DNA of 64,000 nt from Ignavibacteria bacterium (GCA_020852705.1 JADZAP010000009.1:1-64000), one strand, 5' to 3'; positions 50,148 to 61,568 are shown, counted from the first letter of the stretch. The notes: generated by a model not told the origin, from the sequence alone. Numbers and translations: made by a program.

Positions 50148-53100
50148 AAAAGCATAAATAAATCTGAAACTAATGATCTAAATTCAGGAGAGGCGGGATA
50201 TTGGAGAAGTTTTAAGGAATTATATAACGACCCTGCTTTTAAAAAAACATTAAAGAATGAATTTTCACCTGAAGCCCTGCAAAAGCCCGATACCAAAAAC
50301 ATGTCGGCAGTTACAAGAAGAAGATTTCTTGCTCTGATGGGAGCATCTGCAGCATTTGCTGCTGCAGGCTGCAGTAATTATCAAGATAAGGGTGTAATTT
50401 ATCCTTATAATCAAAAACCGGAAGAAGTAATTCTTGGTTTGCCAAACTATTATGCATCTACTTGCTCGGGATGTACAAGTGCATGCGGTATATTAGTAAA
50501 AACACGGGAAGGCAGACCCATAAAAATTAACGGTAACCCAGATCAGCCGGTTAATAAAGGAAAGATATGCTCAAAAGGTCAGGCAAGTATTATGAATCTT
50601 TATTCGCCGGAAAGACTAAAAGAGCCGATGATGAATAAGGCACAGTTAAACTGGGGTGATGTGACTAAAAATGTTAATGCTGTATTAACATCTGCAGCAA
50701 GTTCTGGTAAAGAAATTGCAATTGTAACTCATTCTATACTTTCACCAACTCTTAAAAAACTCTTAGATGAGTTTAAACTTACTTTTGCAACGGCAAAAGT
50801 ATATTCGTATGAAGTATTCAACAATTCAACCCGCGTAAATGCATGGCAAAAAACTTATGGTAAAAGATCTATGCCTGTTATTCAGCTTGATAAAGCAAAG
50901 ATAATACTTGCACTTGAAAGCGATTTTCTTGGCAATGACCATAACATGATTGAATATACCAGAATGTTTGTACAGAACCGCGATGTTATGACAAATAATG
51001 AATTTAACCGGCTGTATGCAGTTGAAGGCGCCGTAACCAATACCGGCATGAATGCCGACTACAGGCTCCGCTTAAGAACAGATGCTATTGAAGAATTGGT
51101 TATGTGTTTGCTGAATGAACTTGCAGGCAAGAAAAAACTTTCTTCCTTTGCAATGGATTCTAGAGTTACATCGGTATTTTCTTCTAATGACCTGAAACAG
51201 TTTGCAGTTAAATACAAACTTGATGAGAACGTTCTTAATAACCTTGTTGATGATTTGGCAAAAAATCAGGGTTCATCAATAGTTATGGGCGGAGATAAAC
51301 TTTCCGAATCAACACATATAGCTATAAACCTCCTGAACGAAGTAATTGGTGCAGCTAAATTATATTCTATAGAAACTGAAAATACTGAACTTGTTCCGCT
51401 TTCAACTCCGCAGGATATGGATAATCTTGTTTCAGATATGTCCACAGGCAAAGTTGGAGCAGTAATTCATTTTGATACAAATCCGGTTTATAATCTTTCA
51501 CCGGAATATAAATATGAAGAATCTGTTAAAAAGGTCCCCGTTATTATTACACTTGCAGAACAGGTATCAGAAACAACAGAAATATCAAACTACGTACTGC
51601 CAATTCACAGTCAGCTTGAGTGCTGGAATGATTTTAAAACCCGGACGGGATTTTACAGTATGCAGCAGCCAATAATTGCCCCGCTGTATAACACAAGACA
51701 AAAGGAAGCAATTCTTTTAAGCTGGAAAGATAACAAGGAAGCAACAGAAACTACGTACAAAGATTATTTAATAGCAAACTGGGAAAAAGTAATTTATCCG
51801 GCAATGGGCTCGGCTGTATCATTTAAAAAATTCTGGAATTCAGCGCTGCATGACGGAGTAGTTTATGTAAATGAAAAACCCGAGGCAGCAGGAAGTTCAT
51901 ATTCAATTGAAGCATTTGTGTCTGCTCCCAAAATTAAGGCATCAAATGATTTTACAGTTCTTCTTCAGAACAATAATAATGTTGGTGATGGCAGATTTGC
52001 ATTCAATGGATGGCTGCAGGAATTACCGAATCCTATCACAAAAATAGTATGGGATAATTACGCATCACTGTCTGTTCAATCTGCAAGCGAACTTGGGGTA
52101 CAGTCAAATGATACAATAGATATAACAATCGGTTCAAGAAAGCAAACTTTCCCGGTATTCATTCAGCCCGGAATGGCAGATAAAACAATTGAAATTTCAC
52201 TTGGTTACGGCAGAACAGTTGCCGGCGTTATTGGAACTGGAATTGGTGTTAATGCAAATGTACTTATTGCAAAAAATCCTTCACTTTCAGATAGATTTTA
52301 TAATAACGCACACGTATCACAAGCAGGCGGAAAGTACGAACTTGTTTCCACTCAGGAGCATCATCCTATAGATAGCGACCCGCTATTGAAGGATATTCAG
52401 TTCAGACGCGGAATTATAAGACAGGGTACTGTTGATGAGTATAAAAAGAATCCTAAATTCCTTAGAGATGATGAAGGCGATATTGATCTGCAGCCGATAA
52501 ATACACCTCCGCCTTATCGCAATCCCGGATTTAGCGGATTCAAATGGGGTATGGCAATTGACCTGAACAAATGCACTGGTTGTGAAGCATGCATAATATC
52601 ATGCAATGTTGAAAATAATATTCCTATTGTTGGTAAAGACCAGGTATATGCTAACCGCGAAATGATGTGGTTAAGGATTGACAGATATTACTATGGCACA
52701 CCCGATGCACCTTCTGCAAACTTCCAGCCAATGCTGTGCCAGCATTGTGATTATGCACCGTGTGAAAATGTTTGTCCCGTTGCAGCAACAACGCACAGCG
52801 ATGACGGAATTAACGGTATGGCATATAACAGATGTGTTGGAACAAGATACTGTGCTAACAACTGCCCGTATAAAGTTAGAAGATTTAATTATTTTGACTA
52901 TAGAGATAGAGTCGCAGATGGTGTACAATATGCCGAGCCAATGGATTTAATGGCAAATCCTGAAGTAACTGTTCGCTCCAGAGGAGTAATGGAAAAATGT
53001 ACATTCTGCGTACAAAGAATAATGAAAGAACGACAGGACGCAATTGCTGAACATCGCGATGTAATTGGCGCAAATGTTAAAACAGCATGTCAGGAAGCTT

Positions 53101-53330
53101 GCCCCGCCTATGCAATTGAGTTTGGCAACGTAAACGATAAGGAATCAAATATTGCAAAATACCGTGAGCATTTGCTTGGCTATGGCGCTCTTGAAGAATT
53201 GAAAGTTTTGCCTAATGTAACATATATGGCTAAACTCAGAAATATATATGAACCATTACCTTACGGAAATAAAGAGCATGAGAAAAATAATAACAACACA
53301 GAAGAAAACAAGAAAAACGAAGAACATTAA
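50094..53330 (+). CDS. actB: ActB, iron-sulfur/molybdopterin-oxidoreductase-like subunit of alternative complex III
   Basis: A 1078-residue protein made of two fused parts. After the repeated N terminus there is a twin-arginine signal VTRRRFLALMGASAAFAAAG (73-92) with a following Cys, and then a molybdopterin-oxidoreductase-like domain with four Cys (C124, C127, C131 and C159) for an iron-sulfur cluster. The C-terminal third, from about residue 820, has the four-cluster ferredoxin-like domain: CTGCEACIISC (from C827), CQHCDYAPCENVCP, CVGTRYCANNCP and CTFCVQRI. It relays electrons from quinol to ActA/ActE hemes. The usual actB1/B2 is fused here as normal for the family. Confidence 0.95.
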   Translation: MDKKDRMDKKDRMDKKDLKSINKSETNDLNSGEAGYWRSFKELYNDPAFKKTLKNEFSPEALQKPDTKNMSAVTRRRFLALMGASAAFAAAGCSNYQDKGVIYPYNQKPEEVILGLPNYYASTCSGCTSACGILVKTREGRPIKINGNPDQPVNKGKICSKGQASIMNLYSPERLKEPMMNKAQLNWGDVTKNVNAVLTSAASSGKEIAIVTHSILSPTLKKLLDEFKLTFATAKVYSYEVFNNSTRVNAWQKTYGKRSMPVIQLDKAKIILALESDFLGNDHNMIEYTRMFVQNRDVMTNNEFNRLYAVEGAVTNTGMNADYRLRLRTDAIEELVMCLLNELAGKKKLSSFAMDSRVTSVFSSNDLKQFAVKYKLDENVLNNLVDDLAKNQGSSIVMGGDKLSESTHIAINLLNEVIGAAKLYSIETENTELVPLSTPQDMDNLVSDMSTGKVGAVIHFDTNPVYNLSPEYKYEESVKKVPVIITLAEQVSETTEISNYVLPIHSQLECWNDFKTRTGFYSMQQPIIAPLYNTRQKEAILLSWKDNKEATETTYKDYLIANWEKVIYPAMGSAVSFKKFWNSALHDGVVYVNEKPEAAGSSYSIEAFVSAPKIKASNDFTVLLQNNNNVGDGRFAFNGWLQELPNPITKIVWDNYASLSVQSASELGVQSNDTIDITIGSRKQTFPVFIQPGMADKTIEISLGYGRTVAGVIGTGIGVNANVLIAKNPSLSDRFYNNAHVSQAGGKYELVSTQEHHPIDSDPLLKDIQFRRGIIRQGTVDEYKKNPKFLRDDEGDIDLQPINTPPPYRNPGFSGFKWGMAIDLNKCTGCEACIISCNVENNIPIVGKDQVYANREMMWLRIDRYYYGTPDAPSANFQPMLCQHCDYAPCENVCPVAATTHSDDGINGMAYNRCVGTRYCANNCPYKVRRFNYFDYRDRVADGVQYAEPMDLMANPEVTVRSRGVMEKCTFCVQRIMKERQDAIAEHRDVIGANVKTACQEACPAYAIEFGNVNDKESNIAKYREHLLGYGALEELKVLPNVTYMAKLRNIYEPLPYGNKEHEKNNNNTEENKKNEEH

Positions 53331-53406
53331 ATGCTTCAATAATTAAATGCTTCAATATAAGATTAAAAAAATTAAGATTTTTATAATTATAGAATAAGTT
53401 AATATA

Positions 53407-54810
53407 ATGAGTCTTGACGCTACATATTCGCGTGAACTTCCTCTGGTTGAAGGAAGAGATTCTCTGGCTGAAATAGATGATGTAATTGCAAAACCTAATG
53501 AAACCAAGCCATCTTATAAATGGTACATAGCAATTAGCATAAGTTCAACAGCTTTGCTGATTGGTGCTGTATGTTTATGGCTTACCTTTTGGTACGGTAT
53601 AGGGCTTTGGGGAAATAATATGCCGATTGCATGGGCTATGGGTATTGTTAACTTTGTGTTTTGGATTGGCATAGGCCATGCCGGTACGTTAATTTCTGCA
53701 ATTTTATTTTTATTAAGACAGAAATGGAGAACAGGTATCGCCAGATTTGCAGAAGGTATGACAATTTTTGCTGTTATAACTGCAGGAATTTTTCCTGCAG
53801 TGCATACCGGACGCCCCTGGCTTGATGCTTATTTAGTCCCGTATCCAAACCAAAATGGTATATGGGTAAATTTCACATCACCTCTGTTATGGGATGTTTT
53901 TGCGGTATCAACTTATTTTACGGTATCATTTCTTTATTGGTATATTGGCTTGATACCTGATTTTGCTACTTTGCGTGACAGAACAACCAGCGGAATAAAG
54001 AAAGCTGCATATACTATTTTATGCTTTGGCTGGAGAGGCTCTAACCGCCATTGGCAGCATTATGAAAGAGTTTATCTTATCCTTGCAGGGCTTTCAACTC
54101 CGCTTGTACTTTCAGTACACACAATTGTTAGTTTTGATTTCGCAGTTTCAGTTATTCCCGGATGGCATACTACTATTTTTCCCCCTTACTTTGTAGCAGG
54201 TGCTATATTCAGCGGTTTTGGTATGGTATCAACCGTACTTATAATTGTGCGAAAGGTGTTTGATATGGAACATATTATTACCTTAAATACCCTTGAAAAA
54301 ATGAATAAAATTCTGCTTGCAACAGGTTCTATGGTAGGGTATGCTTACATTATGGAATTTTTTATAGCATGGTATAGCGGAAACACATTTGAACAATTTA
54401 CATTTATTAACAGGGTATTTGGACCTTATGCATGGACTTATGCAGTAATGTTTAGCTGCAACGTTATATTTCCTCAGTTATTCTGGTTTAAAAAAATACG
54501 GAGAAGTATTCCGGCTACCTTTGTTCTTGTACTTCTGGTTAATGTTGGAATGTGGTTTGAAAGATTTGTAATTATTGTAACATCTCTTACAAGAGATTTT
54601 CTGCCTACAAGCTGGGGTGAGTTTTACCCAACTATATACGATATAGGTATCTTGATTGGAAGTTTTGGTTTGTTTTTTACACTTGTACTTCTTTTTGTAA
54701 AAACATTTCCTGTAGTCGCTATAAGCGAAATAAAAGCAGTTACCGAAGGAGCGCAGCCCAAGCATCATAAAAAACACAACAAACCTGCCGAACTTGTTCC
54801 GCAGGAATAA
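53407..54810 (+). CDS. actC: ActC, NrfD-like quinol-binding membrane subunit of alternative complex III
   Basis: A 467-residue membrane protein with about ten transmembrane helices of the NrfD/PsrC type, including GIGHAGTLISAILFLLRQKW and the quinone-site-like region around RFAEGMTIFAVITAG, VHTGRPW. It is the quinol oxidation and possible proton-translocation subunit. It lies 76 bp after actB. Confidence 0.95.
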   Translation: MSLDATYSRELPLVEGRDSLAEIDDVIAKPNETKPSYKWYIAISISSTALLIGAVCLWLTFWYGIGLWGNNMPIAWAMGIVNFVFWIGIGHAGTLISAILFLLRQKWRTGIARFAEGMTIFAVITAGIFPAVHTGRPWLDAYLVPYPNQNGIWVNFTSPLLWDVFAVSTYFTVSFLYWYIGLIPDFATLRDRTTSGIKKAAYTILCFGWRGSNRHWQHYERVYLILAGLSTPLVLSVHTIVSFDFAVSVIPGWHTTIFPPYFVAGAIFSGFGMVSTVLIIVRKVFDMEHIITLNTLEKMNKILLATGSMVGYAYIMEFFIAWYSGNTFEQFTFINRVFGPYAWTYAVMFSCNVIFPQLFWFKKIRRSIPATFVLVLLVNVGMWFERFVIIVTSLTRDFLPTSWGEFYPTIYDIGILIGSFGLFFTLVLLFVKTFPVVAISEIKAVTEGAQPKHHKKHNKPAELVPQE

Positions 54811-54921
54811 CTATTTAATAGGAAAAAATTATAAAAAGTAATATAGTAATAAATTAAAAAGCTAAACTTAATAAATATTTAAAGTAATACTAAGAATAAT
54901 AAAAGAATTACCATAAAAAGT

Positions 54922-56121
54922 ATGTTTGGTAAAATATTAAAAAAGCTGGATGAAAAATTATTAAAAAGTGAGCCAAGAACAGGAAAACTTTTTGCTGTTG
55001 CTGCTCTTTTTGATAAACCTGATGATATAATTCACGCGGCTGAAAAAGTTACAGAACGCGGCTATAAAAACTATGATGTATTAACGCCATATCCGTTGCA
55101 TGGTATGGATGGCGCTATGAAACTTAAGCCAAGTAAAATTGGATGGGTTGCATTCATAGCCGGTATAAGCGGTACAACACTGGCGTTTCTTATGATGTGG
55201 TGGATGTCTGGCATTGATTACAAAATTATTTTTGGTGGTAAACCATACTTTAACCTGCCTCCGTCTATTCCTATAATGTTTGAGCTTACTGTACTAATTT
55301 CTGCTATTGTACTTGTTAATTCGCTGATTCTTATTTACATGAAACTGCCTGCTAATGCTAACCCGTTAATGGATACAGAATTTATTAAAAGGGTTACAAG
55401 CGATAAGTTCGGAATATACATTCAGGCAGATGATCCTAAGTTTAATGTTGATGAAGTTAGAGGATTATTTCAGTCTCTTGGTTCTTCATCTGTAAGTAAT
55501 ATTAATGAAGCAGAATATGAAAAAGGAGATTCAAAGAATCCCCTGCTTAGTCTAAAATTTATGGGTGTAGTGGCAGGCACCTGTGTTGTTACAGTACTTG
55601 TATCATATTTTGTGCTTCAGGTATTGTTGTTTATGCCACCGTTCAGCTGGATGCACGAACAGCCTAAGCTGTTGCCTCAAGGCAAAAGCAATTTCTTTAA
55701 AGATAACTGGTCAATGAGGCGACCGGTTGAAGGAACAGTTGCAAGAGGATTTATTCCCTATGAATTTAAAGGAATGCCCGATAGTATGGTGGTGCCTACT
55801 CCAAACCCGCTTCCTGTTACTAAAAAAGTCCTTGAGGTCGGCAAAAAAAGATTTGATACATATTGTTCACCGTGTCATGGTTATTTTGGCAAAGGTGACT
55901 CAAGGTTACGCGGACAGTTTCCGGCTCCGCCCTCATTGCATACAGAAAAAGTAAGGAACTGGAAAGATGCAAATATTTATCATGTAATTACCAATGGTCA
56001 AAATGTTATGCCAAGTTATGAAAGCTCTATTTCAAGAGATGACCGATGGGCTATTATTCATTATATTAGGGTTTTACAAAGATCTCAAAATGCACCGGAT
56101 AGTGATTTAGAAAGCAAGTAA
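54922..56121 (+). CDS. actDE: ActD-ActE fusion: DUF3341 membrane subunit joined to a monoheme cytochrome c
   Basis: A 399-residue protein. Residues 1 to about 195 are ActD (DUF3341) with FAVAALFDKPDDIIHAAEKV, GMDGAMKLKPSKIGW and two helices (about 73-93 and 118-140). A third helix (about 212-235) and a linker lead into an ActE-type cytochrome c domain with CSPCH (315-319) and the axial Met in NVMPSYES (about M364). In most bacteria actD and actE are separate genes. There is no stop codon or start-like signal between the parts in the sequence, so it is a genuine single frame. Compare Rhodothermus-like operons, where the two are separate. Confidence 0.9.
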   Translation: MFGKILKKLDEKLLKSEPRTGKLFAVAALFDKPDDIIHAAEKVTERGYKNYDVLTPYPLHGMDGAMKLKPSKIGWVAFIAGISGTTLAFLMMWWMSGIDYKIIFGGKPYFNLPPSIPIMFELTVLISAIVLVNSLILIYMKLPANANPLMDTEFIKRVTSDKFGIYIQADDPKFNVDEVRGLFQSLGSSSVSNINEAEYEKGDSKNPLLSLKFMGVVAGTCVVTVLVSYFVLQVLLFMPPFSWMHEQPKLLPQGKSNFFKDNWSMRRPVEGTVARGFIPYEFKGMPDSMVVPTPNPLPVTKKVLEVGKKRFDTYCSPCHGYFGKGDSRLRGQFPAPPSLHTEKVRNWKDANIYHVITNGQNVMPSYESSISRDDRWAIIHYIRVLQRSQNAPDSDLESK

Positions 56122-56154
56122 AAAATATTTTATACTGAAAGTTTAGATTAACTA

Positions 56155-57324
56155 ATGGATTATATTAAAAAACAGTTACCAAATTCATTAATGAAAACAG
56201 GCGGAATTATGCTTGTTTTTGGTGTTATTATTTTGATTCTGTCGTTTGTGTTCACGCCTGAACGCGCATTTTTTGATTACCTGTGGATTTATCTCTTCAT
56301 GTTATCAATTGGCGTTGGCTCTTTGGCACTTGTAGCACTTGAGTATCTTGTAGGTGCTACATGGAGCACTCCATTCCGCAGAATAACTGAGATATTTGCC
56401 TCAGCTACACCACTGTTGATAATTCTTGCAATCCCGCTCTTTTTTGGACTGCATGATCTATTTCATTGGACACATACAGATGCTGTACAGAATGATCCAG
56501 TATTATTATCAAAATCTTCTTATCTTAATGTAGAGTTTTTTACCGCGAGAACAATTTTCTGTTTGCTGCTTTGGACAATGTTCTATTTTTTAATTGCAAG
56601 GAATTCTGAAAAACAGGATGTTGACGGCAATCCTGTATATACAAAAAAGAATATAACGCTTTCAACAATATTTACACCGCTGTTTGTAATTTCAATCACA
56701 ATTGCTGCAATAGATTTTGCAATGAGCTTAGAGCCGCATTGGTACAGCACAATTTTTGGAGTCTATTATTTTTCAGGTACAGTAATTGCAGCCTTAGCAG
56801 CAACTACATACGCTAGTGTAAAGTTAAAAGAAGGCGGATACCTGGATTCAGCATTAGGAAATGACAGCTTTTACTCTCTTGGAACATTAATATTTGCATT
56901 CAATATTTTCTGGGCTTATATTGCATTTTCACAATTTCTGCTTATTTGGTATGCAGATATGCCCGAAGAAACCTTCTGGATGATAAACCGTTGGGATGGG
57001 AGCTGGAAGTTTGTTTCAATTGCACTTCTGTTTTTCCATTTTATTATCCCTTTTTTATTACAAATTGATAGAAGCTCAAAAACTAATTTTAAGTCTTTAA
57101 AAATTATATCAATATGGATGCTGGCAGCTCATGCACTTGATCTTTATTGGTTAATTTTCCCAACTCTATTTAAAGGAAATGCAGGATTTGGGTGGCAGGA
57201 ACTAAGTTTCCCCTTAATTGTGGTTGGTTTAATAATGGTAATATTTAAGGTAAGCGCAGAAAAGAAGAATCTGATGGCAGTAAAAGATCCCAAAATGCAG
57301 GCAGGGCTTGATTTTCATTTATAA
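56155..57324 (+). CDS. actF: ActF, NrfD-like membrane subunit of alternative complex III
   Basis: A 389-residue membrane protein with about ten helices, paralogous to ActC but shorter. LWIYLFMLSIGVGSLALVAL and FGLHDLFHWTHTDAVQND are characteristic of ActF, as is SLEPHWYSTIFGVYYFSG. It stabilises the complex and may contribute to proton movement. It lies 33 bp after the actDE fusion gene. Confidence 0.94.
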   Translation: MDYIKKQLPNSLMKTGGIMLVFGVIILILSFVFTPERAFFDYLWIYLFMLSIGVGSLALVALEYLVGATWSTPFRRITEIFASATPLLIILAIPLFFGLHDLFHWTHTDAVQNDPVLLSKSSYLNVEFFTARTIFCLLLWTMFYFLIARNSEKQDVDGNPVYTKKNITLSTIFTPLFVISITIAAIDFAMSLEPHWYSTIFGVYYFSGTVIAALAATTYASVKLKEGGYLDSALGNDSFYSLGTLIFAFNIFWAYIAFSQFLLIWYADMPEETFWMINRWDGSWKFVSIALLFFHFIIPFLLQIDRSSKTNFKSLKIISIWMLAAHALDLYWLIFPTLFKGNAGFGWQELSFPLIVVGLIMVIFKVSAEKKNLMAVKDPKMQAGLDFHL

Positions 57325-57368
57325 TTAATAAAGAATAAGAAACTGAAAGTTTTATATAGAAAAATATA

Positions 57369-58274
57369 ATGAAAGATTATTATAAATATTTCGGGGTAAT
57401 ATACATTTTAATTATAATAGAAGTTATTATTATGGGACAAATGTATATCAGAGATTTGCCTACTGTAACAAAAGAACACATAGGCGGATTTCCTGTTGTT
57501 GGCAGCGATACCACCGGAGCAGCCACTGATATTCCATTGGTAAAGGGTACGCTTTCGCCTCCGGTTGATGTTATGAAATATTTGAACCCAACACCAGAAA
57601 TGATTGAAAAAGGAAAGAAATTATATACTACAACCTGTGCAAGCTGTCATGGAGATCAGGGTAAGGGTGATGGTGTTGCTGGAGGAAGCTTAAATCCTAA
57701 GCCCAGAAATTTCCATGAAATGACTGGCTGGCAAAACGGACCTCAAATAACAATGATGTATAAAACACTTCAGGAAGGTGTTCCAAATACTGCTATGGCA
57801 TCATATTCTAATCTTTCACCTGAGGAGAGACTTGATCTTATAATGTATATAAAAACATTTAACACAGGGTTTCCTCCGGTTACGCAGGTTCTACTTGATT
57901 CAATTGACCAGAAATACAGTTTAACAAAAGGAATAAAGATGCCAAATCAAATTCCGGTTAAACTGGCTATGGAAAAATTACTGCAGCAAAACATGCCAAT
58001 AGATCAGAAAATTGATAGTTTGGTTAAGGTTGTGAAAGAAAATAAGACAGACTCATCCGCAGTTCTTTTTAAAGGAATAACAGTAAACCTTAATAAAGCA
58101 TTAACCGTGCTCGCACAAGATTCAAGCTGGAATAATAATGGAGCTGCACTTGTTAAAATATTTGATAATAATCCAGTACAGAACGGATTTAAAGCAGGGG
58201 CTTCTTATATGCTAACATCACAGCAGCTTACACAGCTTCATGCGTATTTACGCAAAATGTTCGCAGGAGTTTAA
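57369..58274 (+). CDS. Membrane-anchored cytochrome c, act-cox link
   Basis: A 301-residue protein: an N-terminal helix (about 8-26), a cytochrome c domain with CASCHGDQGKGDG (C90-H94) and a distal Met near NTAMASYSN (about M137), followed by a 130-residue C-terminal extension of helical, Lys/Gln-rich sequence. It sits between actF and the oxidase genes, where a cytochrome that carries electrons from complex III to the oxidase is expected. It may be a fixed wire in a supercomplex. Confidence 0.9.
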   Translation: MKDYYKYFGVIYILIIIEVIIMGQMYIRDLPTVTKEHIGGFPVVGSDTTGAATDIPLVKGTLSPPVDVMKYLNPTPEMIEKGKKLYTTTCASCHGDQGKGDGVAGGSLNPKPRNFHEMTGWQNGPQITMMYKTLQEGVPNTAMASYSNLSPEERLDLIMYIKTFNTGFPPVTQVLLDSIDQKYSLTKGIKMPNQIPVKLAMEKLLQQNMPIDQKIDSLVKVVKENKTDSSAVLFKGITVNLNKALTVLAQDSSWNNNGAALVKIFDNNPVQNGFKAGASYMLTSQQLTQLHAYLRKMFAGV

Positions 58275-58333
58275 GGTTTCAATTTATATGTATTTAAAAC
58301 AGTTCCTTAATAGAAAGGGACACAGGATTCAAA

Positions 58334-59164
58334 TTGTTTAAAAATTTAAAATTTTTTTCAGCCCTTTTCGTTATTTTTCTGCTTGGCTTTTGCAGCAAGA
58401 TATACAGTAATGATACTACTCAGCCAAACGTAGGAATTGATGAAAAGCTTGGTGATAAAATACCGCTTGATCTTTCATTTATTGATGAAGATGGCAGACC
58501 CGTTTTATTAAAAAATCTGGTTAATAAGCCAACAATATTAACACTTGTTTATTACAGGTGTCCGGGTATTTGCAGTCCGCTTATGAATGGATTGGCAGAA
58601 ACTATTGAAAAAATGGATATGGAGCCCGGAAAAGATTTTAATATTGTTACAATAAGTTTTAATCCGCATGAAGATTACATCATGGCTAAAGGTAAAAAGG
58701 AAAATTACCTTGATAACATGAAAAAAAAGATCCCAAGGGAAAGTTGGAAATTTTTAACCGGTGATAGCCTTAGTATTGCAAAAATAACAAATGCGGTGGG
58801 CTTTAATTTTGAGAAACAAGGAGATGATTATATGCACGCAGCTGTGCTGACTATTTTAACTCCTGATGGCAAGGTTGCACGTTATTTATTTGGCACAGAG
58901 TTTTTACCTATGGATCTAAAACTTGCAATTATTGAGGCTTCCGAAGGTAAATCAACACCGGGAATAAACAAGCTGTTAAAAATTTGTTACAGCTATGACC
59001 CAAGCGGAAGAAAGTATGTTCTTAATGTTACAAGAATAGCAGGCGGAGCAATGCTTATTTTAATTGCGGGGTTTGTATTAATTCTGACAATGAAAAGAAA
59101 AAAAAATAATCATAATTTACCCGTCAATTATCAAAACGGGAAAGGAAGTATAAACAATGGCTAA
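58334..59164 (+). CDS. sco: SCO1/SenC copper chaperone for the CuA site
   Basis: A 276-residue thioredoxin-fold protein. The copper-binding CPGIC (C76 and C80) and the distal His in DDYMHAAVL are intact; an N-terminal signal sequence and a C-terminal transmembrane helix (about 235-257) anchor it. It delivers copper to CuA of oxidase subunit II. Translation starts at TTG. It overlaps the subunit I gene by 8 nt. Confidence 0.94.
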   Translation: MFKNLKFFSALFVIFLLGFCSKIYSNDTTQPNVGIDEKLGDKIPLDLSFIDEDGRPVLLKNLVNKPTILTLVYYRCPGICSPLMNGLAETIEKMDMEPGKDFNIVTISFNPHEDYIMAKGKKENYLDNMKKKIPRESWKFLTGDSLSIAKITNAVGFNFEKQGDDYMHAAVLTILTPDGKVARYLFGTEFLPMDLKLAIIEASEGKSTPGINKLLKICYSYDPSGRKYVLNVTRIAGGAMLILIAGFVLILTMKRKKNNHNLPVNYQNGKGSINNG

Positions 59165-60848
59165 TGGATCATTGGCACATGAGGTAAGCTACCTGAAATA
59201 TGAAGGCAAGCATAAAGGAATAGCAGGCTGGCTGCTAACACTTGATCATAAGCGGATTGGGCTTATGTATCTTATGGCAATCCTTCTGTTTTTCTTTGTA
59301 GCAATGACACTTGGTATTCTGATGAGGCTGGAGATGCTTACTCCCGGCGAAACAATAATGCGACCTAGTACTTATAACTCCGTTTTTACGCTTCATGGTG
59401 TTATAATGGTATTCTTATTCATTATTCCCGCTATACCTGCAGTGTTTGGAAACTTTATGCTGCCCATACAAATAGGCGCAAAGGATGTAGCATTTCCAAG
59501 ACTTAATTTATTTTCATGGTACTTATATATTGCCGGTGCAATTCTTGCAATAGTATCATTATTTACAGGAGGCGGTGCTGCCGATACCGGATGGACTTTC
59601 TACGTGCCATACAGCATCAGAAGTGCACAGAACGTTACAATGACTACATTAGCAGCATTTGTACTTGGATTTTCTTCTATTGTTACTGGACTAAACTTTG
59701 TAGTAACAATTCATCGGTTAAGAGCCCCCGGTATGACATGGTTTCGCATGCCGCTTTTTCCATGGGCGTTATATGCTACAAGCTGGATTCAGGTTTTGGC
59801 AACTCCTATAATAGGTATTACACTTGCACTAATTATTCTTGAAAGACTTTTTGGTATTGGCGTATTTGACGCTTCGCTAGGAGGTGACCCTATTTTATAT
59901 CAGCACCTGTTCTGGATTTATTCACACCCGGCTGTTTATATTATGATTATTCCTGCAATGGGTGTAGTTTCAGAAATTCTCCCAACATTTTCTAGAAAAG
60001 ATATTTTTGGATATAAACAGATAGCAATTTCTTCTCTTGGTATTGCTTTAATTGGTTATCTTGTTTGGGGACACCATATGTTTGTAAGTGGAATGAGCGA
60101 CGCTTCTAGAGTAGTATTTTCTTTGCTCACATTTTTAGTAGCAATACCTACCGGCGTTAAGATCTTCAACTGGGTTGCAACATTATATAAAGCATCAATA
60201 AAGTTCAGCGCTCCGCTTTATTATGTACTTGCATTTATATTTATATTTTCAATTGGAGGGTTAACAGGTCTGGTACTTGGCGCACTATCGACAGATATTC
60301 ATGTAACAGATACATATTTTGTTGTTGGACATTTCCATTATGTAATGTTTGGTGGAATGGGTATAATGTTTTTTGCAACTATGCATTACTGGTTCCCAAA
60401 AGTATTTGGCAAAATGTACAGTGAAAAAATAGCAATTATTGCATGTACTGTTATTATCATTGGTTTTAATATGCTTTACTTCCCCTTCTTTATATTGGGA
60501 TATATGGGTATGCCAAGAAGATATTATGACTATCTGCCGCAGTTTCAGGGCTGGCATGTACTTTCTACAGTTGGTTCTTGGGTGCTAGTAAGCGGGATTG
60601 TATTTATGTTTGGAAACTTGCTTTATGCCTTATTAAAGGGACCAAAAGCACCAATGAATCCATGGGGTGGTACAACACTTGAGTGGAAAGTCCCATCACC
60701 TCCTCCGCTTGAAAATTTTGAAGAAATACCTGTTGTTACAGGAGGACCGTATGTACATGATAAGCCAACATATATAATGCATCCCGGTAAAGAGGGTTTA
60801 AATGGTAACGGAGTTGTTAAAACTGCTAATCAGGAGAATGCAATATGA
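59157..60848 (+). CDS. ctaD: Cytochrome c oxidase subunit I, A2-type
   Basis: A 563-residue heme-copper oxidase subunit I with 12 transmembrane helices. Heme a ligand region TLHGVIMVF (H80), CuB ligand and cross-linked Tyr in YSHPAVYI (H257 and Y261), the HH pair in GHHMFVSGM and the high-spin and low-spin heme histidines in [11 protein letters not shown] are all present. The YSHPxVY form, without the glutamate of the mitochondrial type, defines A2-type oxidases like the Rhodothermus caa3 enzyme. It reduces O2 to water and pumps protons. It overlaps subunit III by 4 nt. Confidence 0.97.
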   Translation: MANGSLAHEVSYLKYEGKHKGIAGWLLTLDHKRIGLMYLMAILLFFFVAMTLGILMRLEMLTPGETIMRPSTYNSVFTLHGVIMVFLFIIPAIPAVFGNFMLPIQIGAKDVAFPRLNLFSWYLYIAGAILAIVSLFTGGGAADTGWTFYVPYSIRSAQNVTMTTLAAFVLGFSSIVTGLNFVVTIHRLRAPGMTWFRMPLFPWALYATSWIQVLATPIIGITLALIILERLFGIGVFDASLGGDPILYQHLFWIYSHPAVYIMIIPAMGVVSEILPTFSRKDIFGYKQIAISSLGIALIGYLVWGHHMFVSGMSDASRVVFSLLTFLVAIPTGVKIFNWVATLYKASIKFSAPLYYVLAFIFIFSIGGLTGLVLGALSTDIHVTDTYFVVGHFHYVMFGGMGIMFFATMHYWFPKVFGKMYSEKIAIIACTVIIIGFNMLYFPFFILGYMGMPRRYYDYLPQFQGWHVLSTVGSWVLVSGIVFMFGNLLYALLKGPKAPMNPWGGTTLEWKVPSPPPLENFEEIPVVTGGPYVHDKPTYIMHPGKEGLNGNGVVKTANQENAI

Positions 60849-61492
60849 CCGAACACAGCGAAGTAATGCAGGAAGAAACTCAAATACATAGCGGGGCACA
60901 TGTTCACCGTGATGATGAAGGCTCCAAGATGGCAATGTGGCTTTTCTTATTTACCGAATTACTTTTGTTTGGGGGATTATTTCTTTTATATGGTTCTTAC
61001 AGGTTTGAATATGCAGATGGTTTTAAAGCTGCTGCAGCCGATATGAATTCTGTTATTGGTGCAGTTAATACATTAATACTTTTAACCAGTTCACTTTCTG
61101 TAGCATTATCAATTGCTGCTCTGCAGCGTAAACAAAAAGCATTGGCGCTTGGAATGCTGTGGTTCACAATTATTTGCGGTCTTGTATTTCTTGTGAATAA
61201 ATATTTTGAATGGAGCCACGAAATCGGCATGGGTATTTATCCCGGCGGACCAGCACTTGAAAATATGTCTAATGGTGAAATTATTTATTTTGGACTTTAT
61301 TATGTTATGACCGGACTTCATGGGCTGCATGTAATTGTTGGAATGATATTTATTGGTTTTGTAATGTTTTTTATTTCCAGAGATAAGATAACAGCTACAA
61401 ATTATCAAAAACTTGAAAATGCAGGATTATACTGGCATCTGGTTGATATTATCTGGATATTTCTTTTTCCGCTGTTTTACTTGCTGCATTAA
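60845..61492 (+). CDS. ctaE: Cytochrome c oxidase subunit III
   Basis: A 215-residue, five-helix subunit III with [20 protein letters not shown] and [19 protein letters not shown], as in caa3-type enzymes. It overlaps ctaD by 4 nt. It probably supports the oxygen entry path and proton-pump stability. Confidence 0.96.
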   Translation: MTEHSEVMQEETQIHSGAHVHRDDEGSKMAMWLFLFTELLLFGGLFLLYGSYRFEYADGFKAAAADMNSVIGAVNTLILLTSSLSVALSIAALQRKQKALALGMLWFTIICGLVFLVNKYFEWSHEIGMGIYPGGPALENMSNGEIIYFGLYYVMTGLHGLHVIVGMIFIGFVMFFISRDKITATNYQKLENAGLYWHLVDIIWIFLFPLFYLLH

Positions 61493-61568
61493 ACAATATT
61501 TCTGTTTAATCAGCAATGGAGTGAGAACGGGTGTGAAAATAATAAATTTTTAAGTATATAATTAAAAT

